This document shows, piece after piece, positions 31,001-46,000 of a DNA stretch of 64,000 bases. How positions within the stretch are numbered: position 1 is the stretch's first letter; the number at the start of each line of letters is the position of its first letter. The notes under the pieces were generated by a model. The model ran no database searches, had not been told where the DNA came from, and worked only from the letters and a program-made list of their open reading frames with translations. Location of the stretch: NCBI RefSeq assembly GCF_001949145.1, contig NW_019091362.1, forward strand, positions 1,348,330 through 1,412,329, in the 5' to 3' direction. The stretch comes from Acanthaster planci. Taxonomy: Eukaryota > Echinodermata > Asteroidea > Valvatida > Acanthasteridae. Made by a program: the position numbers and the translations under genes.

Positions 31001-34000
31001 AAACCGGACCATGTAAGGTATGTACGAACATAACCTGCAGATTGACACCATGTCTCAACAACTGAATATCATTCATAAATTACATCTGACTACATTCCTC
31101 AGTTTCCTTCTTTTGAGGCTTCAAGGGTCAAGATCTCCCACTTCAGCAGAAAATGAAGTTAACAACCTTACCAAAAAAACTTTGGCTAAACCTGTAGTGT
31201 GTACAATGCACTTGCCAGATTTTTTAAACTGGATTTTGTTATTTCGAAACCATCATTCACCTTGTTTTTATGACTCTGACTTCAACTACATGATACACAG
31301 TTTTCAAGATGTATTTTTGCGTTGGGGAGATGTTAATTATNNNNNNNNNNNNNNNNNNNNNNNNNNNNNNNNNNNNNNNNNNNNNNNNNNNNNNNNNNNN
31401 NNNNNNNNNNNNNNNNNNNNNNNNNNNNNNNNNNNNNNNNNNNNNNNNNNNNNNNNNNNNNAGATACACAGTGCAACAAGCTTTGTGTACACAGTCTGAT
31501 GTCTGGGCCACTTCTTAGGATCATCACAAATGTCATTTTTTTCATATGAAAATCTTTATCTACGCTTGCAAACTAACAAGTGCTGACAATACTTTTTAAC
31601 TGTGACGAAACTTCTTTTGTGGCCTGAAGCCACACAATTTAACTCCTGCAAAGCAAGTGCATACAATGCAGTCTGACTATTTCAGTCTGATCAAAATCAG
31701 TGCTACAACATGCCCTTAGGAAAGTAAGAGAGAACTACAAGTTGCATAAAGCAAGCCTGTATTCCAGTGATCTGACCAACCACTCTTTAGCTTTAGCACT
31801 GCCTGACTATCTCATTTACAAACAGTGACAAAGAATAGCTAGCAACCATTGTCCTTGTAACCTCTGCATTGAGGTCAACTTAGTTACATCTTCAACAGGG
31901 CCTAATTTCAAGCAGTTGCCACAGCCACAAATCTGCTAGGCATAAAAATCATTTGCTAAGCAAAAACAGGGTACTGGTCAAAATGCCATTAGATGTACAC
32001 TGCCTACAACTGACCCTCTGCTCATCTTTGCTAAGCTTGTAAAACTGCTCACCAATTTTTTTTCTCCTGTGCAGTTCTGTGGAACTGCGTTCATTGGGTA
32101 AGCATGTACACTAGAGAATTAGACCAATCAGACTACATGCATAAAGGGCAATGGAGTTTAAGAAGCTTTGAGAACAATTGAATTGGGCACTGGTCTTCCA
32201 ACTGTTTATAGAGAGGATCCTCTCTTTAGACCAGTGCCCAATTTCACAAAATGGCTAAGCAAAGAGTATTGCTGAAGAAGTTCACTGGTGTGGTCAATCT
32301 ATAACCTGTTTTGCTAAACAAATGCCATGTATACCTTGTAGATTGGAGCACTTGGTACCTCTGTGAAATTGTGCCAGGGAGATTAGTCTGACTGTGTGAA
32401 CAAGTAAGGAGGTGCTTGAGTATAACAATGTGTACAGCTTGTAAGCAGTTTCCAGCTGAATTTGGCTCAACAGAGCTAGAAATCTGCTTAGCATTACTTT
32501 CCACTAAGCACCTCTTTGACATCCCAGTTATCAAATTACCATCTGCACCTGTTAACTGATAATGAATTATCCATGGCTTTCAGTATCATATAACACATAC
32601 CTTCATCTCTTCATGCATGAACTCCACAAACTCCTGCAAGGTCCAGTAATCATCTTCACCCGAGTACCTATCAACGCACAGACATCAAACAATGGTGAAT
32701 GACAGAAAATTAAGGGTTCATCTCAGCACTAATTACATGGAGTGAATGCCAACTGTTTTCAGGTTCCCCATGGTGTAGTACATGAATAGGCATCCATAAC
32801 ATCTAGGACATTGCTTGTGACTCTTGAGCTGACTTAAAAGGGCCTGCTAACACATCCTTTGGCTGTGAAATGCAAACAGACAAATGCTAGCTAACTGTAC
32901 GTCAATCTCCATGCTTGGGTGCATCTCACTTGATGTGATCCGGATCGTGATCTTTTGGTACATGTCTGATCGAAAATCTGATTGAAAAATTGACAAATGT
33001 TGGCAGTATTCCTGTCCGAGCAAATCCCCTCTCATTGTATTCATCTAGAAGCACATTCCTTGGAAACTGGACCCTTTGCATCAGCATCCCCAGTACAAGG
33101 GCTCACACTTTAAGTATAAAATTTGAACTGTTGTTGATATACACACACCAGAGATGAACAGATGCAGGCATGCATGCTGCAGAACCTCAAAATGCCCTCC
33201 CTGATGAAGTTTTTTACAGTTTTAGAGCTACATGTACATATGACACAAGTACATGTACAAATCTTCTGCACAAAATGAAGTTGGGCCTATAGATTTCAGT
33301 CACTAGCCTTTCACTGAAGAGAAAAAACTTTTACAAACGAGTACTAATTCTTTCCCCTCAAGAAAAGAACAATTTTTACTTTCTGAGAGTTCCCTGTTTT
33401 TTTTTTGTTTTTTCACGTTAAACATTACAGAAACTTACAGAAACAAATATTGTGGTAACTTCTACGTAAATAAGTGCTGAAGTAAGTGCATAGCTACATG
33501 TACCTACAAGAAATGTAAGCTGCATTGCAATTACAACGTACTTTGCAGCATAAACTCCTCTGATCATGGAGAAACCTGTTGCATTTATGTGAAATGAGTG
33601 CATGTACAGTGCTGTGCAGACTACATGTACATGTGTCATTCCCACACCAGAAGGACATCCTACAAGTAAACTGTGAAGCATGTAAGCCAAACTGTGTGAA
33701 TGGTACTGATGATCAGGTTATGCATTGCTGATGAATTTGCTGGAGGTATGGCAATTCTAAGACAAGAAATGAGCTTTTCAAGGTATGCATGTTTCTGAAG
33801 ATGACATGGCCCACTCCACTAATGGCTAAGGAGTCAGCCTCTCTGTCAGGCTCAGTTCAACTGATCAATTCACAGAGCACAATCAGATGCCCTTACTGAG
33901 TTAGTGATCTCTGAGATGGCAGAGATCAATAACAGCGTGCTTCATTGCCATTGACTTTTGAGTGACCACTCCCAAGACTGGATTTAAACAACTTACTCAA

Positions 34001-37000
34001 TCTCACAAAATGCAAGAGCCTGTCCATTAAAATGAGGGAGCTTTGTTCGAGTTGAGGTAATTGTGAAAACAGTTTTAACACTCTTTAACAGCTTCTGTGA
34101 AAATCTTCCACATGCCCATCTTTACTGACAGCCGTTACTTTCATAACAACACTTTTCATGTTAATTTGACATTTATGATAACCTCATGTTAGATTATTCA
34201 AATACATTTTTAAAAGTTGCTGACAAGAAGTCTTATGACAAGACAAGAAGTCGTGTTTTATCTGTAATGAAATCATGAATATTAGATGGCTGTCTTCCTT
34301 GCTTGTTTCTGGAACAAATTTACTCAACTGACTTGCACGTTCATGTACCTGTAACCCCAAAAATCATTAAACGTGACCACTGTTATAAAGAGAATGCCAA
34401 CTGCCATTTTCATGAAATTTCATATTTATCAAAAAGTGCTTTTGGACAGAAGCTATGGGATTCTATATCTTATGGTATGGTATGGTATTTTCTTTTTAAT
34501 ATCTAAAATGTTTTCATACTCTATACCCAGCCTCTGTTTATTCTATATAAGTACTTTAGATGGTTTACACATGGATACCCCAGCCTACACACTCAGCTAG
34601 GAAAGTAATTTCAATTCAATCGTTTATTCAAGCATGACTGACCAGACGTGTCCGATGACATTAACTGCTTGCATGCCATCAAAGCAAGGGAAGCAGGAAT
34701 ATGGTGTGTTTCTTGAGGTTAAACACTCTGCGGAATTCTGCCTTGTTTGTGAGGGATTTGGGGGCGCATTTCAAATAATAAGACCCTGCTACTCTTAGGA
34801 GTTGAGTTGTTTTTCTTTGAAAGAAGGATTATACTGTTCTTTTAAGCTTTCTTTATGCTGGGGGAAAAAAAGCTAACTTGGGTGTGATTTGAACTTATGA
34901 CCTCGTGCCTACTAGAGCGGGTACTGTATGTAAGCCATTTCATAGATTATCAAGCATGTTAGGGTTATGGTTTTCCCACTCTCTGTCGGTTTACTAGCGC
35001 ACTTTTTGCGGCAAATTATGTTAAGGCTCAACTTGTTAGGCTTTGCTTTAATTTTAATGTCCATGTAATTTTATTTCTTATTAATCCACAGACTGATGAC
35101 TAGGAATCAAGAAATCTTTTTTCTTTCACCAGGTCCAACCTAAGAATAGAGGCCAAATGACGGACATCAACTGTCGGTGTTAAAACGCAGTTGGCAACTC
35201 TAAGTAATTGATATCTGTTAAATCCCGAGCAATCAGGTATACAAAAGGATTAAACATGGCGAAGAATCAAACTAGAGTTACAGAAGGGACATGGGGGAGA
35301 TGATCTCTTACATATTTACGTGCTTATCCGGTACAACATGAAAGATGTATAAGACTTAAAGATGTACATGTATGCACAAATGGATGGCTGTTTCTTTCAA
35401 GTGTGACAGCTATTGCTACATTGGTCTATACAAGAATTCTTACTACATGAAAATTTATGCACTCACTAATTCATTTGCAGCCATAACAGTGAACAAGCAG
35501 GGTGCAGCACCCTCTGATGTTGCTGCTGAAGGGGTGCGCCTGAATGCTATGTACATGTACATGCATGTCTCGCAACGCATGATGTCATCCACACAATGGG
35601 AGTGACACAAATACCATAAAAAGGATGTCAGATGATCAATGTGTGAGTTAGGCCTAACAAGGTGTTTATAAACAAGTGTTAAATGTGAGCATTTGAAAAA
35701 AAAACAAACCAACTGACTAGCAATTGTTTTTGATAATACTGTCTTTTCCATTCCTTCAATTACATTTGTCATAGTAGGAAATAAATACGAACAAAAATAC
35801 TCCTTCTGTAGATGCAGAGACTACGCATGTCGAAACATAAATGTTGCATGTACCAACGATGTGATGGGGAGTTATGTCCCATAACTCCGTTCCGCCAATC
35901 CCAATAAAAGAAATTGTCTCCTCAATGTGGTATGACAGCCTGGGTAGATCTGCTTAATCTCCAGAGTGTTCTCGATTACAAATGTGGATAGTATGAACAT
36001 CCAGGACCCTGCACAACCACAGTGGCGCCAGGAGTTTTCAGGAGGGAGTAATTATCGTCAGTCCACTAACGACATGTAATACATTGTACATGTATTCTGG
36101 TTTCTATTGCCTACCAACACAATAGATACCATCTGTCAAATTATGTGTGTGTCTATATCAGCCCAGAGAGATGGGCAAATTGAAGATCAGTGAAATGAAT
36201 GGCTTCTAGAAGAGAAAGGAAAGGTAGATTGCTGTTACAGCTTCTACACATTAATGGCTGGCTGTCCAACTTGTAAAATATTTGTTGAGAATTGGCATGT
36301 GTCTTTGAACCAAATTCAAACTGAATGATTATATGAAATATTGTACGATGATTTTACAATTAGCATAATCGAGAGATTCAAAGGACATGTTGACAAGAAA
36401 TTTTGATAGAACAACAATGGCACTTATTGAGGTAACTAATCCTTCGTGGTGAGGTCTTCATGTTTTTTTCTAAGCCCTTCCCCTATATACGTGTACATGG
36501 CTAATTGCCAACCAAGTTACATCATCAGGTTTGTGGGTTATAAAGTTAACTATGACCATATTGCATTTTAATCCCCCCCTTTCATGTTTCTAAACAACAT
36601 CCACCAAGCTTTTTTCCCCCACAATCGGACACACCCATCTGGTGGCATGAGGGCTTGTTGTGACAACTGTAACCCGACATACGCCTAGTGACTCATTGGA
36701 AGTTCCTATTGCTATAAATAGCAGGGTCGGGTGATCGCAAGCCAAGGGCAAAACTTCTTTGGCGATCCTTGTCCAAATGGATCTGTCTCAGGTCAAGGCA
36801 ATGCAACCAATGCTGAAAACACAATAAAACTATTGAAAGTTTGTTAACAGTCCTTGAACTTCAGTCTCCTCACATGGTAAAGGCAACTATCCCCTGATGT
36901 GGAATGCAAGTAGGTTTATTTGAAAACCTTAATGCCCATGAAAAATTGGAAATATTTCGAAAAGCACCAATGTGCAAGAAAGAGTGAACGGCCTGCTTCA

Positions 37001-40000
37001 GAAAGAATTCCTGGGGATGATGAACAGAAGGTGTGGTGGCTGTTTTCAAATCAAATGAGAGACGAAGAAAGTTGACACTGAAAATGAGTGTTTAGCTAAG
37101 ACCTTATCATTTATGAAGGTGGGTTTTGCTTGCACTGTAGCTTCTCTGTAACTGTGTATGCTTAACACATTGAAATGTAGGTGCTGATTATCAAGCACGG
37201 TATTTACAATGTAGTAAGTAACCATGAGCGGTAAACTCGTCAAAGAATTGCGTGGGGTTTGGTATTTATTCTGTTGTTGCTAGGAGAACAAGCTTAGCCA
37301 AATGTTGAATATCCGACAAGTTCTGCTCTGATACAACTACCTGTACCATCAACTTCTCAACCAGCCAACCAAAGTTGAGCAGGAAACCCCAAACGAGCTG
37401 CCTAGGTGTCTGCGGAAACCGTGGGTGCTATATAATTTTGCATTCATTACTCCTCTGCCCACGTACTGGAGTCACTCAACTAAGGCTACAAGGGCACAAC
37501 AAACCCCCACAATGAATCACTCCAACAGGGCCACTCACCGTGACACTGAATGGGATGCTTCAACCATGTCCTTAACCATCAACCTTGCAACGATCAGGAA
37601 CGCTGTTTACAGACTTCTAAAATAGAATACTTAGGGGCGTGTTTCAAAGGCTGTGGTGCTGTAGAAAATCTGCAGTACATCTGTACAAATTATTTGCTTC
37701 TGAAACATATCGGTATGCATTTTTGTGCAGCTTTCTAAGGGCGTGTTTCTTAAAAACAAAGGAGTGGTATGCTTAGAGCTAATGAAGGAAAAAGTTTCCA
37801 TAGAGGTCTTGAAGAGCAAAAGGGATGTCGAAATGCCGTGCAGCTGTGTAGTCACAGAATTGTTTTGTTTTTAAGGTCAAAGAATATATGCTTTTTTCTG
37901 ATGAATTCTTCAAACGCTAGGAGAGACCTTCTCTACAGTGTCCACACAACGCAGAAGGGCTTATTGGGCATACAATGACAACTGATTCAAATACTCAGAT
38001 AAGCCTGATCAGAAAATTGTACTTACAGGCTGCAAAAAAGTCGTTTACCTGGTCTGGATGCATCAATTCATTGAAAAGTACCAGTTAACTGTTAGCGAAC
38101 CACACACACTGTTATGTCAGCCCTGAGACTGATGCTGCTATACTGAAATTTTCTCTCTTTTTTTAACATTCACTAGTTATTCACTTTCTGAAACTTTGGA
38201 AATAGCTACAGAGTATTTCTTGGAAGAAATATCTGTGGCTCTTCTGGCACAAAAGTTTCTTCAATTAATTTGTGTTATGAACAGAAATGGTTTGGTTTCC
38301 CAAAATACATGGCAGTTTTTCTGCATTTGACATCTAACAACAGAGCTGACAATTGTACTAGTATTTTGATAATAAAACGGTCAAGAGCAAAACTGATAAA
38401 TTCCTCTGTTTAATCAGTGGGGCATTTGGTTAAACATGGTACTAGCAAGTTTTTCAAGGTATCAGCACACAGGGTTAGTGGGTTACTGGATTTTTACTGA
38501 AAGTTTACAGACCACTGGGCCTCGAAAAGTGTATTTTTAATTGGTCTAGTCAGTGTCCCATCTCGCCACCTGTCCACCTGACCTGAGGACAGGCAGGATG
38601 ATTCAGAACAGGTAGATTTTGCTTGCACAAAATTTACAAACCCCCATTTTTTTTTTCACAAATCTTTAACACTGGCGAATAGATCTTTATATTCCTGCCA
38701 AAGTGTTGGGGACTGTATGGGTATAGATGTTCACACATTTTGCTGGGAATGGACAGGAATTTTAAAGAATTGCCCAAGAAAAGACTGGATTATAAATGAA
38801 ATGCTTTGGCCTAGTTCTGGACAAGTTGGGACAATGAATTCTTTGTGCTCAAAATTTGACTCTGCTGCTGATTTAAATAGCTGAACTGTTTGGTACATGT
38901 ACCTCTTGATAAGACTTGGTTTCGAAAAATCAGGATAACCATTGCAATTGTTAGAAAATGATAGAATTAATAGAAGGGAAATGGGGAAATTAAAGCAGAG
39001 AGAAAGTAGAAAGAAATCTCACTCTTGAAAGACTTTGACAAGTTCTGGTCTGCGTGTGACCATCTGGTAGAAACTGATGAACTCTTCTGCATCCAAAGCT
39101 TTGGTGACGGTCTTCCCTTTAGCATCCTGATGTGTATGTACATCAGCAGTCTTTTTGGGACCGGAGGAGAAAAAAAAGGAAAAAGTTTAACCAATAAGTT
39201 GCACTTTTCAGACAAAAACATACTCAACTTTTGAAATGAAGGGAGTTGAATTCAAACAAAACAGTAATCTGTTACCATGCAACCCTCAAGTTTGGGCAGT
39301 GGATGAGTCAACATCAGTGGCAGTAAATGTCAAAATTACTGGCAGCATGTGTGGAACTAACGAGATTATTATCTATGACAAAATGATGTAAAGTTGGCAC
39401 TTGATAATGATTTTGTTGCTATAAAAATGGTGGTGTCAAAGTTCTTGAATAAAAGAAGCCACTTCTCAGATAAGACCTTTAAACAACCACTTCAATGGTT
39501 AAAGGTTGCATACAGAGTAACCATTATGGTACCAAGTCAATGGGATGTACATGCAGGCTAACACAACCAGATCTAAATGTAGGTTGGGAGAAATGTTTGT
39601 CTAGGGAAAGGGACGGGCTGCGAAAGCAGAAGTAACGAACAGAAGGAAAAGGGACCCTGCCAAATTTGAGAACTATGATGGTAATACATTAAACATTATA
39701 AACAAAGTCACATTTAACATGCGTCGTAAGAACATTCAAAATTGATTACAAAATTGACAAGTTTGAGAAATACCGCTACACTGAAACAGACACAGCACCA
39801 GTGCTTTGTGTCATTTGAAACATGAAAGAGTTGTGTACATGTACCTCAAAGAGTTTCTTGGCATGATTCTTATCCATCTTGACGTTCATCTTCTTAAGGA
39901 GTTTCATACACTCCTCAAAGTCCACAGAGCCATCTTGGTTCCTGTCAGCCTTCTCAAAGGTTTCCCGGATCCAGCTTAGGATTGAAACGCGTCAAGGATC

Positions 40001-43000
40001 AACAAAAAAGTGAAAACTTTATCACTTGTTAACAACAGGAAAATTAGTTACTGAACTCAAACTACAGGAAGGCATGCACAATGACATGGCCTTCCAGTAC
40101 ACCGCGTATTCCCCCTTTCACTCTTTTGTGAGTCCCTGGTAAACAGCCAGCAGGCAATTTTAGGGAAAAAAGTTTAAAGCACAAAAAATTAAAATCAAGT
40201 CCCCACAGGTCATTTCGAGTCACCACAAGTTACCTCGGGTCCTAAGAAGTCATCTCAAGTTCTCAAAACTAATCTCAAGTCACTGTAAGTTACCCGGTAT
40301 CTCAAGTCCCCCAATGTCATCTCAAGTCCTAACAAGTAAATCCCAAGTCATCCAGGTTCCAGTCTAAAGCTATTCAGGTGCAAGGAAATTCTTTTCTCTC
40401 TTGCCCTTCTCTGTGCCCTATGACCCCTGACCTCAATTGCCAATTTTGTTTTGGTTCGCAAAGGATACGCGGCCTGTTTGTCTTTGATGTTGAGGTTCTG
40501 GGCCTTCTTCTGGGCCCATCGGAGTCCCTGGGCCCACATGCGAGCATCCTCCTTTGTCGGGGCGACCAGGTTGATGGTGTGGTTCTCCGCCCCAACGATG
40601 AGCGCCAGACACAGATCCGAGCTGTACTTGGTCTTGACTTTGTTGTTCTTGAAGGTGTCTGTCTCATGGCCTGAGCGCACTTCATGAATGTCCTGAACAG
40701 GGACTGGTAACAGACACAAAGAACGGCATCTTCTTCAGGAATGGGAATTTCATTCAGAGTTCCACAAAATCAATCTAAAAGTTTTAATCATTGTTGGTGA
40801 AATTTCCTCTCCTTGTCCAATCCCCAAAAGAAGTTTAAGTCTTTTGTCCCCTTAAAATTCCCTACTAAATTTTTCTTTATACATGTATTTGGTTAGTTCC
40901 TTTACTCATACTACATGTAAATGATTAGGAAGATAATAAAAAAGACACGAAAATACTGTCTCCCCTCTCCACCGTAACAAAATCTTTTCATTAGAAGACT
41001 CTTTAAAAATGTGTTCAGAATGTCCAACATGCCAGGATGTTTCTGTTGGCTGCAGGACTTACTCTTTGATCGGGATGATGTCTTCTTGCTAGGATGGTAC
41101 TCGAGGGTAAGCCCATCCTCACTCAGGGCAAAAGAACGGCTGTAGGTTTTGGAGCCATTCTCTCTGATCTTGATGAATTTGGTTCCATTTTGCATGTGCT
41201 GCAGTACTGGATTCACTACAGAAAAAAGGAAAAAATATAGTATCTTCTTTCAAGATCACACAATGTACATAAAAATAAGCAATACTACAAACTGCCGGTC
41301 CACCCTCGGCAAAACTTGCCAAACTCATACCCCTTGATGCTCTGGTACCAGAGCCCATGTCTTCCATTGTACCCAGGGTTGGGGATGGAAATGTTGAAGT
41401 ACTAGTAATTGGTTTTCTCAAGCGTTTCAAATTTCTGAAATAAAACAGGCATTATAAATTTCATACCTCCAAAGAGTGTCTGTCCTGAATAATATTTGCC
41501 TGTTCTCAAGGCAGGTAGACAAGTTACCAAATGAGAAAGTGTATAGCACATGTAGGGTTAGATGATGAAAAAAACATACATGTATGCACCACATGTGCGT
41601 GCCTGTTTTTCCAGCCTAAAATTTATGAAACAAGTAATTTACCACACACACTTGTGAAAATATTCAGTATATTACATTACACCACTGAAAACATGAAGTA
41701 CAATATTGTACAAATATTGCCTTATGCATGTACATACACCATGTACATGTATCACCCAAAGGTCTCACAAAACCCATCTACCAGCAGTTCAGAGACAAGT
41801 ACAACAAACAGCGTTTCCCTGATCGATTTCTAAATTACCCCGACACGTCTAACTCCACGGGATAACTTATGCAAGGATGGCGCTGGCCAAATTCTGACCT
41901 GCTTAATATGTTTCCATGGAAACATCTGTGTTATTCATTTCCTTCATTTCCTATCTCTTCCAGCTGAATTTGTATTAACAACTCTCCCTGTGCATTACTC
42001 AGCTTCCGGTGAAGTTCTAAGCCCCTGGGTTAAGGTTTTCTTCCAAGTGCAATGGTGCAGTGCACTGTACAGAAAAGTCCTGCATGTACGTGTACATGTA
42101 CTTTTTTTCCATTTGGAACAATTTCATTTAACGGCGCAATAATTTTTTTTCCACTGCTCAAACATGTATAAGCATTACGGCCTTATCTTTCCTGTCTTGC
42201 ATATCAAGTTGCAAATTAGTGGAAACGGTTTGACAAAATGCGTACATGCACCTGAAATTCTGCAGTTTGCAACTGAAATATGCTGTTTCTCATGCCTCTG
42301 TTACGGATTGCCAGGGGTAATGAAGTCATTTATGCTTACATGTATATATAATGCATGGATTCTGTCCTTGACTTTAAAAGCCTTCAATGAAGCACGTTTC
42401 AATTAGTGTGTGCAATTGATTACACTGCTCATTAATTTACTGTGCTGTTCACATGTACATCATGATCGCTTTCAAACCTTGAAGTCTTTAGAATGTTTGC
42501 TTATACATATGTAACTGTTCACACAGAGAGTATGGTGCTTCACACAATTCTACTTTCTTTATTCACACCGGTACCAAGTGAGTTCATTCGACAGTGTTAT
42601 CTAAAAGAGAGATACCGGTACATGTACTGTACATACACATTAGCCAAACAAAAAGGTTATGCTTCCTACCGGTATTTCCAGACCTACCGGTACCCTACAT
42701 GGCTGATTTTGGGAAAATGTAGAAGTATATAGGAAGAAAAAGTTTGTCTACTGTAGTTTGAATGTGGGGCAAAAGGTTCGAGGGAGTCGGGGACTCATGT
42801 ATGCTCGCAATTAGTGCACCTTAAAGTGCTGTTCCTTATATTTGAAACAAATGCCACTCGACCTCTCTTGCTTTATTTTACATCTGTTAACACCTATACA
42901 CATGTCAATGTGGCTGCGCACTGAATCATTGAAAGGATTACACCTGTTAACACTTACCCGGTAGATACATGTACACATAGATGTACATGTACATGTAGCT

Positions 43001-46000
43001 GTGCACTGAATCATTGAAAAGAAACAATGCCCTCCTCCCCCCAAAAAATTCCTTGCTACAGGTAAGGGTTTTCAGATGCCATGTGATTGCAAGCAGAACT
43101 TTTTTATATTTGTGCCTAAGGCATCCCTTTGGAAATAAATCTTAACAGAGCAGGTGAAACAATCAACCCCAATTGAAAATGGTTTCTCTTGGTTTAGTTT
43201 TGTTGTCGCTTTTCATTTCTTAAGGACTGAAGAAATGAGCATTGCGGGCACTCGTTCTTGGTTTCTTTCCTATATGAAATGTTAAAGCCAATTTTTCAAA
43301 TTCGACTTTAACAGCTTCGTGTAAAAAGGACTGAAGGAAACATCGCAATAATATTTATCTGACAAGAATATTTGAGTTTGTAGTCTCCATTAATCAAAGG
43401 CGACAAATAATGACAGGCCTCCGTGCGTGGCACACCAGACCTCAGCTAATGCATGCATCAATGGTAATCTTTTAATTCTAATTTAAACCAAGGCAAAAGG
43501 AATACAAATATTCAAAGTCCATTTCACATGTTATCAAGGTGAATGATACAGTTATGCAATGCACATAAGATAACATACAATGTGTGACCCTCTTGGAAAA
43601 AAGGTCGGTTCCAAAAGTGAAACATGAGTTAAACTGTAATGTGCATGTCTGGAAAACCAACAGAGTAAGCTTTCATTTTGTGTATGGCAAAGCTTAATAT
43701 TAGTCCAATATGTTCCTTGGAGGTAACTTTTTTTTCCATAATTACTTCTCTGGAGTTCAAATCAATACAAGGGTCAGAAATTTGAGGTCCAATTGTTTTC
43801 TGTGTCCTCGTCACATCTGATGTGTGATTTTGGAACTTTAGAACACTCTCTAATTTCTAAGAGTGGAAAGTAATTTAACTTACATGTAGCTGCGAAACAA
43901 GTAGAAAAAGTGTGAAATCAGTGTCACTGATATTTCCATAGGTCAGGTGTAATAGCCTAGGGACACAAATGCCACACTTTTGGACCCTGACTTTATAGAA
44001 TGTCCCACAACTGAGAAAACAGACTTTGAAAAGGTAAAATCTTACATGTATCCAGACCTACATGTAAGCTTAAATGACTCCCTTTAAATCTCCCTAGCAA
44101 CCAGCATGCTCCTTTCAACATTTTTTTCCATAAAACTTGAAACTCCAGAGATCAAGGATGTTACTTCTGCCAACTGAAATTCTACAAGAAATTCCACCCC
44201 CTCAACTTTGAGTCACTTAAACTGCCTTTTAGTGGAACAGGTCACGCACATATGTACCAGTATTTTACTTGACGTGAAGTACATGTACCATATGTACTGT
44301 ACATTGTATAGCCGATATGCCTCAGTTAAATACAAATGTATGCAGTATAAACCCATTTAACATGCCACTCCCTCAAATTCTATTAACAAGCACAGGCCAA
44401 AAGCATTACAGTCTACGTGTATAAGTACACTGTATGCACACACACGTACTGAGCCGGCTGTTAAGTACATGTACATGTACACCTGTACATGGGCTTGGGA
44501 ACCTACATGTACATGCACTGTACAGTAGACCACATTTAATACTGTACCGGTGAACTCCTCCAGGGCGTTATTACATTTATGCATGTATGTGTACAGTACC
44601 CAAGGGCACTTTTGAGGAATCCTTGGGTTCATTACCAGAAATATAATGATTTTAATGTTCAATGCTGTGTAAGAGGCCATCAGAGTGGTTTTGGCAGAGT
44701 AATATTGATAGAGTTATTTGTTTTTCATCTCTTGATGGAATTGTTTCACTCCGTTTATTTTCAGCACAAGTCTTACAACAAACAGTACTACAGTATGCCA
44801 CTGTTACACTGTACATGTATATCAACAAATGAAAATGAGTCAGTAATTGGAAAATTACATACATGTATGTACAAAAATTATGTACAGAAAAAAAATTCCT
44901 GTTTTGTAAATGAAGCACTATGACAAAAGTTCTAGAAACAAAAATGTACTTAGTCTTCTTCCAAAAGACGTAAACTTGCTTGTTCTGTTTCATACTTTCT
45001 GAACTTGTCACTGCCAAGTCTGCTTTTCTCAAACAAAAGAAACCTCTTGAGCTTGTGCATACAAATCTGCACTATACCGGTGCATGTACCTGTTCTGAGG
45101 ATATCTCCATCTTCAAATTAAATCTTCCAAATACATGTAACACAAATCATCTTGTTCACTATGATCATAGGTGCAATGGCCTAGAGTTATTTATTTATGC
45201 CGGTACATGTACATGGCATGTGTGTGCTTAATGTGTGTAACCTTTTTGTACCGTACAGAGAAAATATACCGTACAATGTAAACTATGTGTACATGTACAT
45301 GTAAGTCCTTCCCTAGAGAAATTGTATTAAAAGAATAAATAAATGCAGAAATTAGAGTTTGTGCTCTTAACTGCATGTACATGTACATTGTAGATTATCT
45401 GAGTACAAAAACCTCTCGGTTTCAAATGTACATGCAGCAGTACGGTAAAATACACAGTTATTGATCTACCGGTACTATATCAATTACAAGCAGATATCAA
45501 AACCACTTTGATAGCCTCTTACACAGCAATACACATGTAAACCAAACCAAGGGATTCTTTTAAAGTGTCCTAGGCACAGTACATGTACATGTAGCTCTCA
45601 AGTAAACAATGGGATGCAGTTAAAGTGGGGGAAATCCCAGAAAAAAAAACATGTACTGGTACATGTACTCTGAGTAAAACCCAGGGAATCAGGGAGGGAC
45701 TGAAAACCCAATCCATCAGGCTCGTGACATCAATACGGTACATGTACATGTACGTTTACAAGTCGTACAGTTCGGGTTTTTTTTCAGGCCAGGTACATGT
45801 ACCGGTACATACATGTACATGTACATGCATGGTACCAGTACACCTGTAGCGAAGTGGTGAGATACAGAATTAAAAAAGAAAAATTAAAAAAGAAAAAGAA
45901 ATCTGCCGACGTGTTTTTGTTCCTTTACACATCTGAGTTCATTACAAAGCAAACTTAACTGCAGAAAAACATACAATTTCAAATAAATCACTGAATGTAC

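Noticed and set aside
36590..36760. Palindromic TGCTATAAATAGCA as a promoter
   Set aside because: A TATA-like palindrome in a PLCD intron with no associated exon or gene. It is an expected chance occurrence in AT-rich sequence.
40374..40685. Open frames overlapping the PH-domain exon in other frames and on the plus strand
   Set aside because: They are shadows of the exon 40469-40703, which has the homology and the splice sites.
41119..41430. Continuous frame joining the alternative N-terminal exon to downstream sequence
   Set aside because: It runs through the GTATGAG donor into intron and lacks homology beyond it. The spliced form joins 41331 to 41215.
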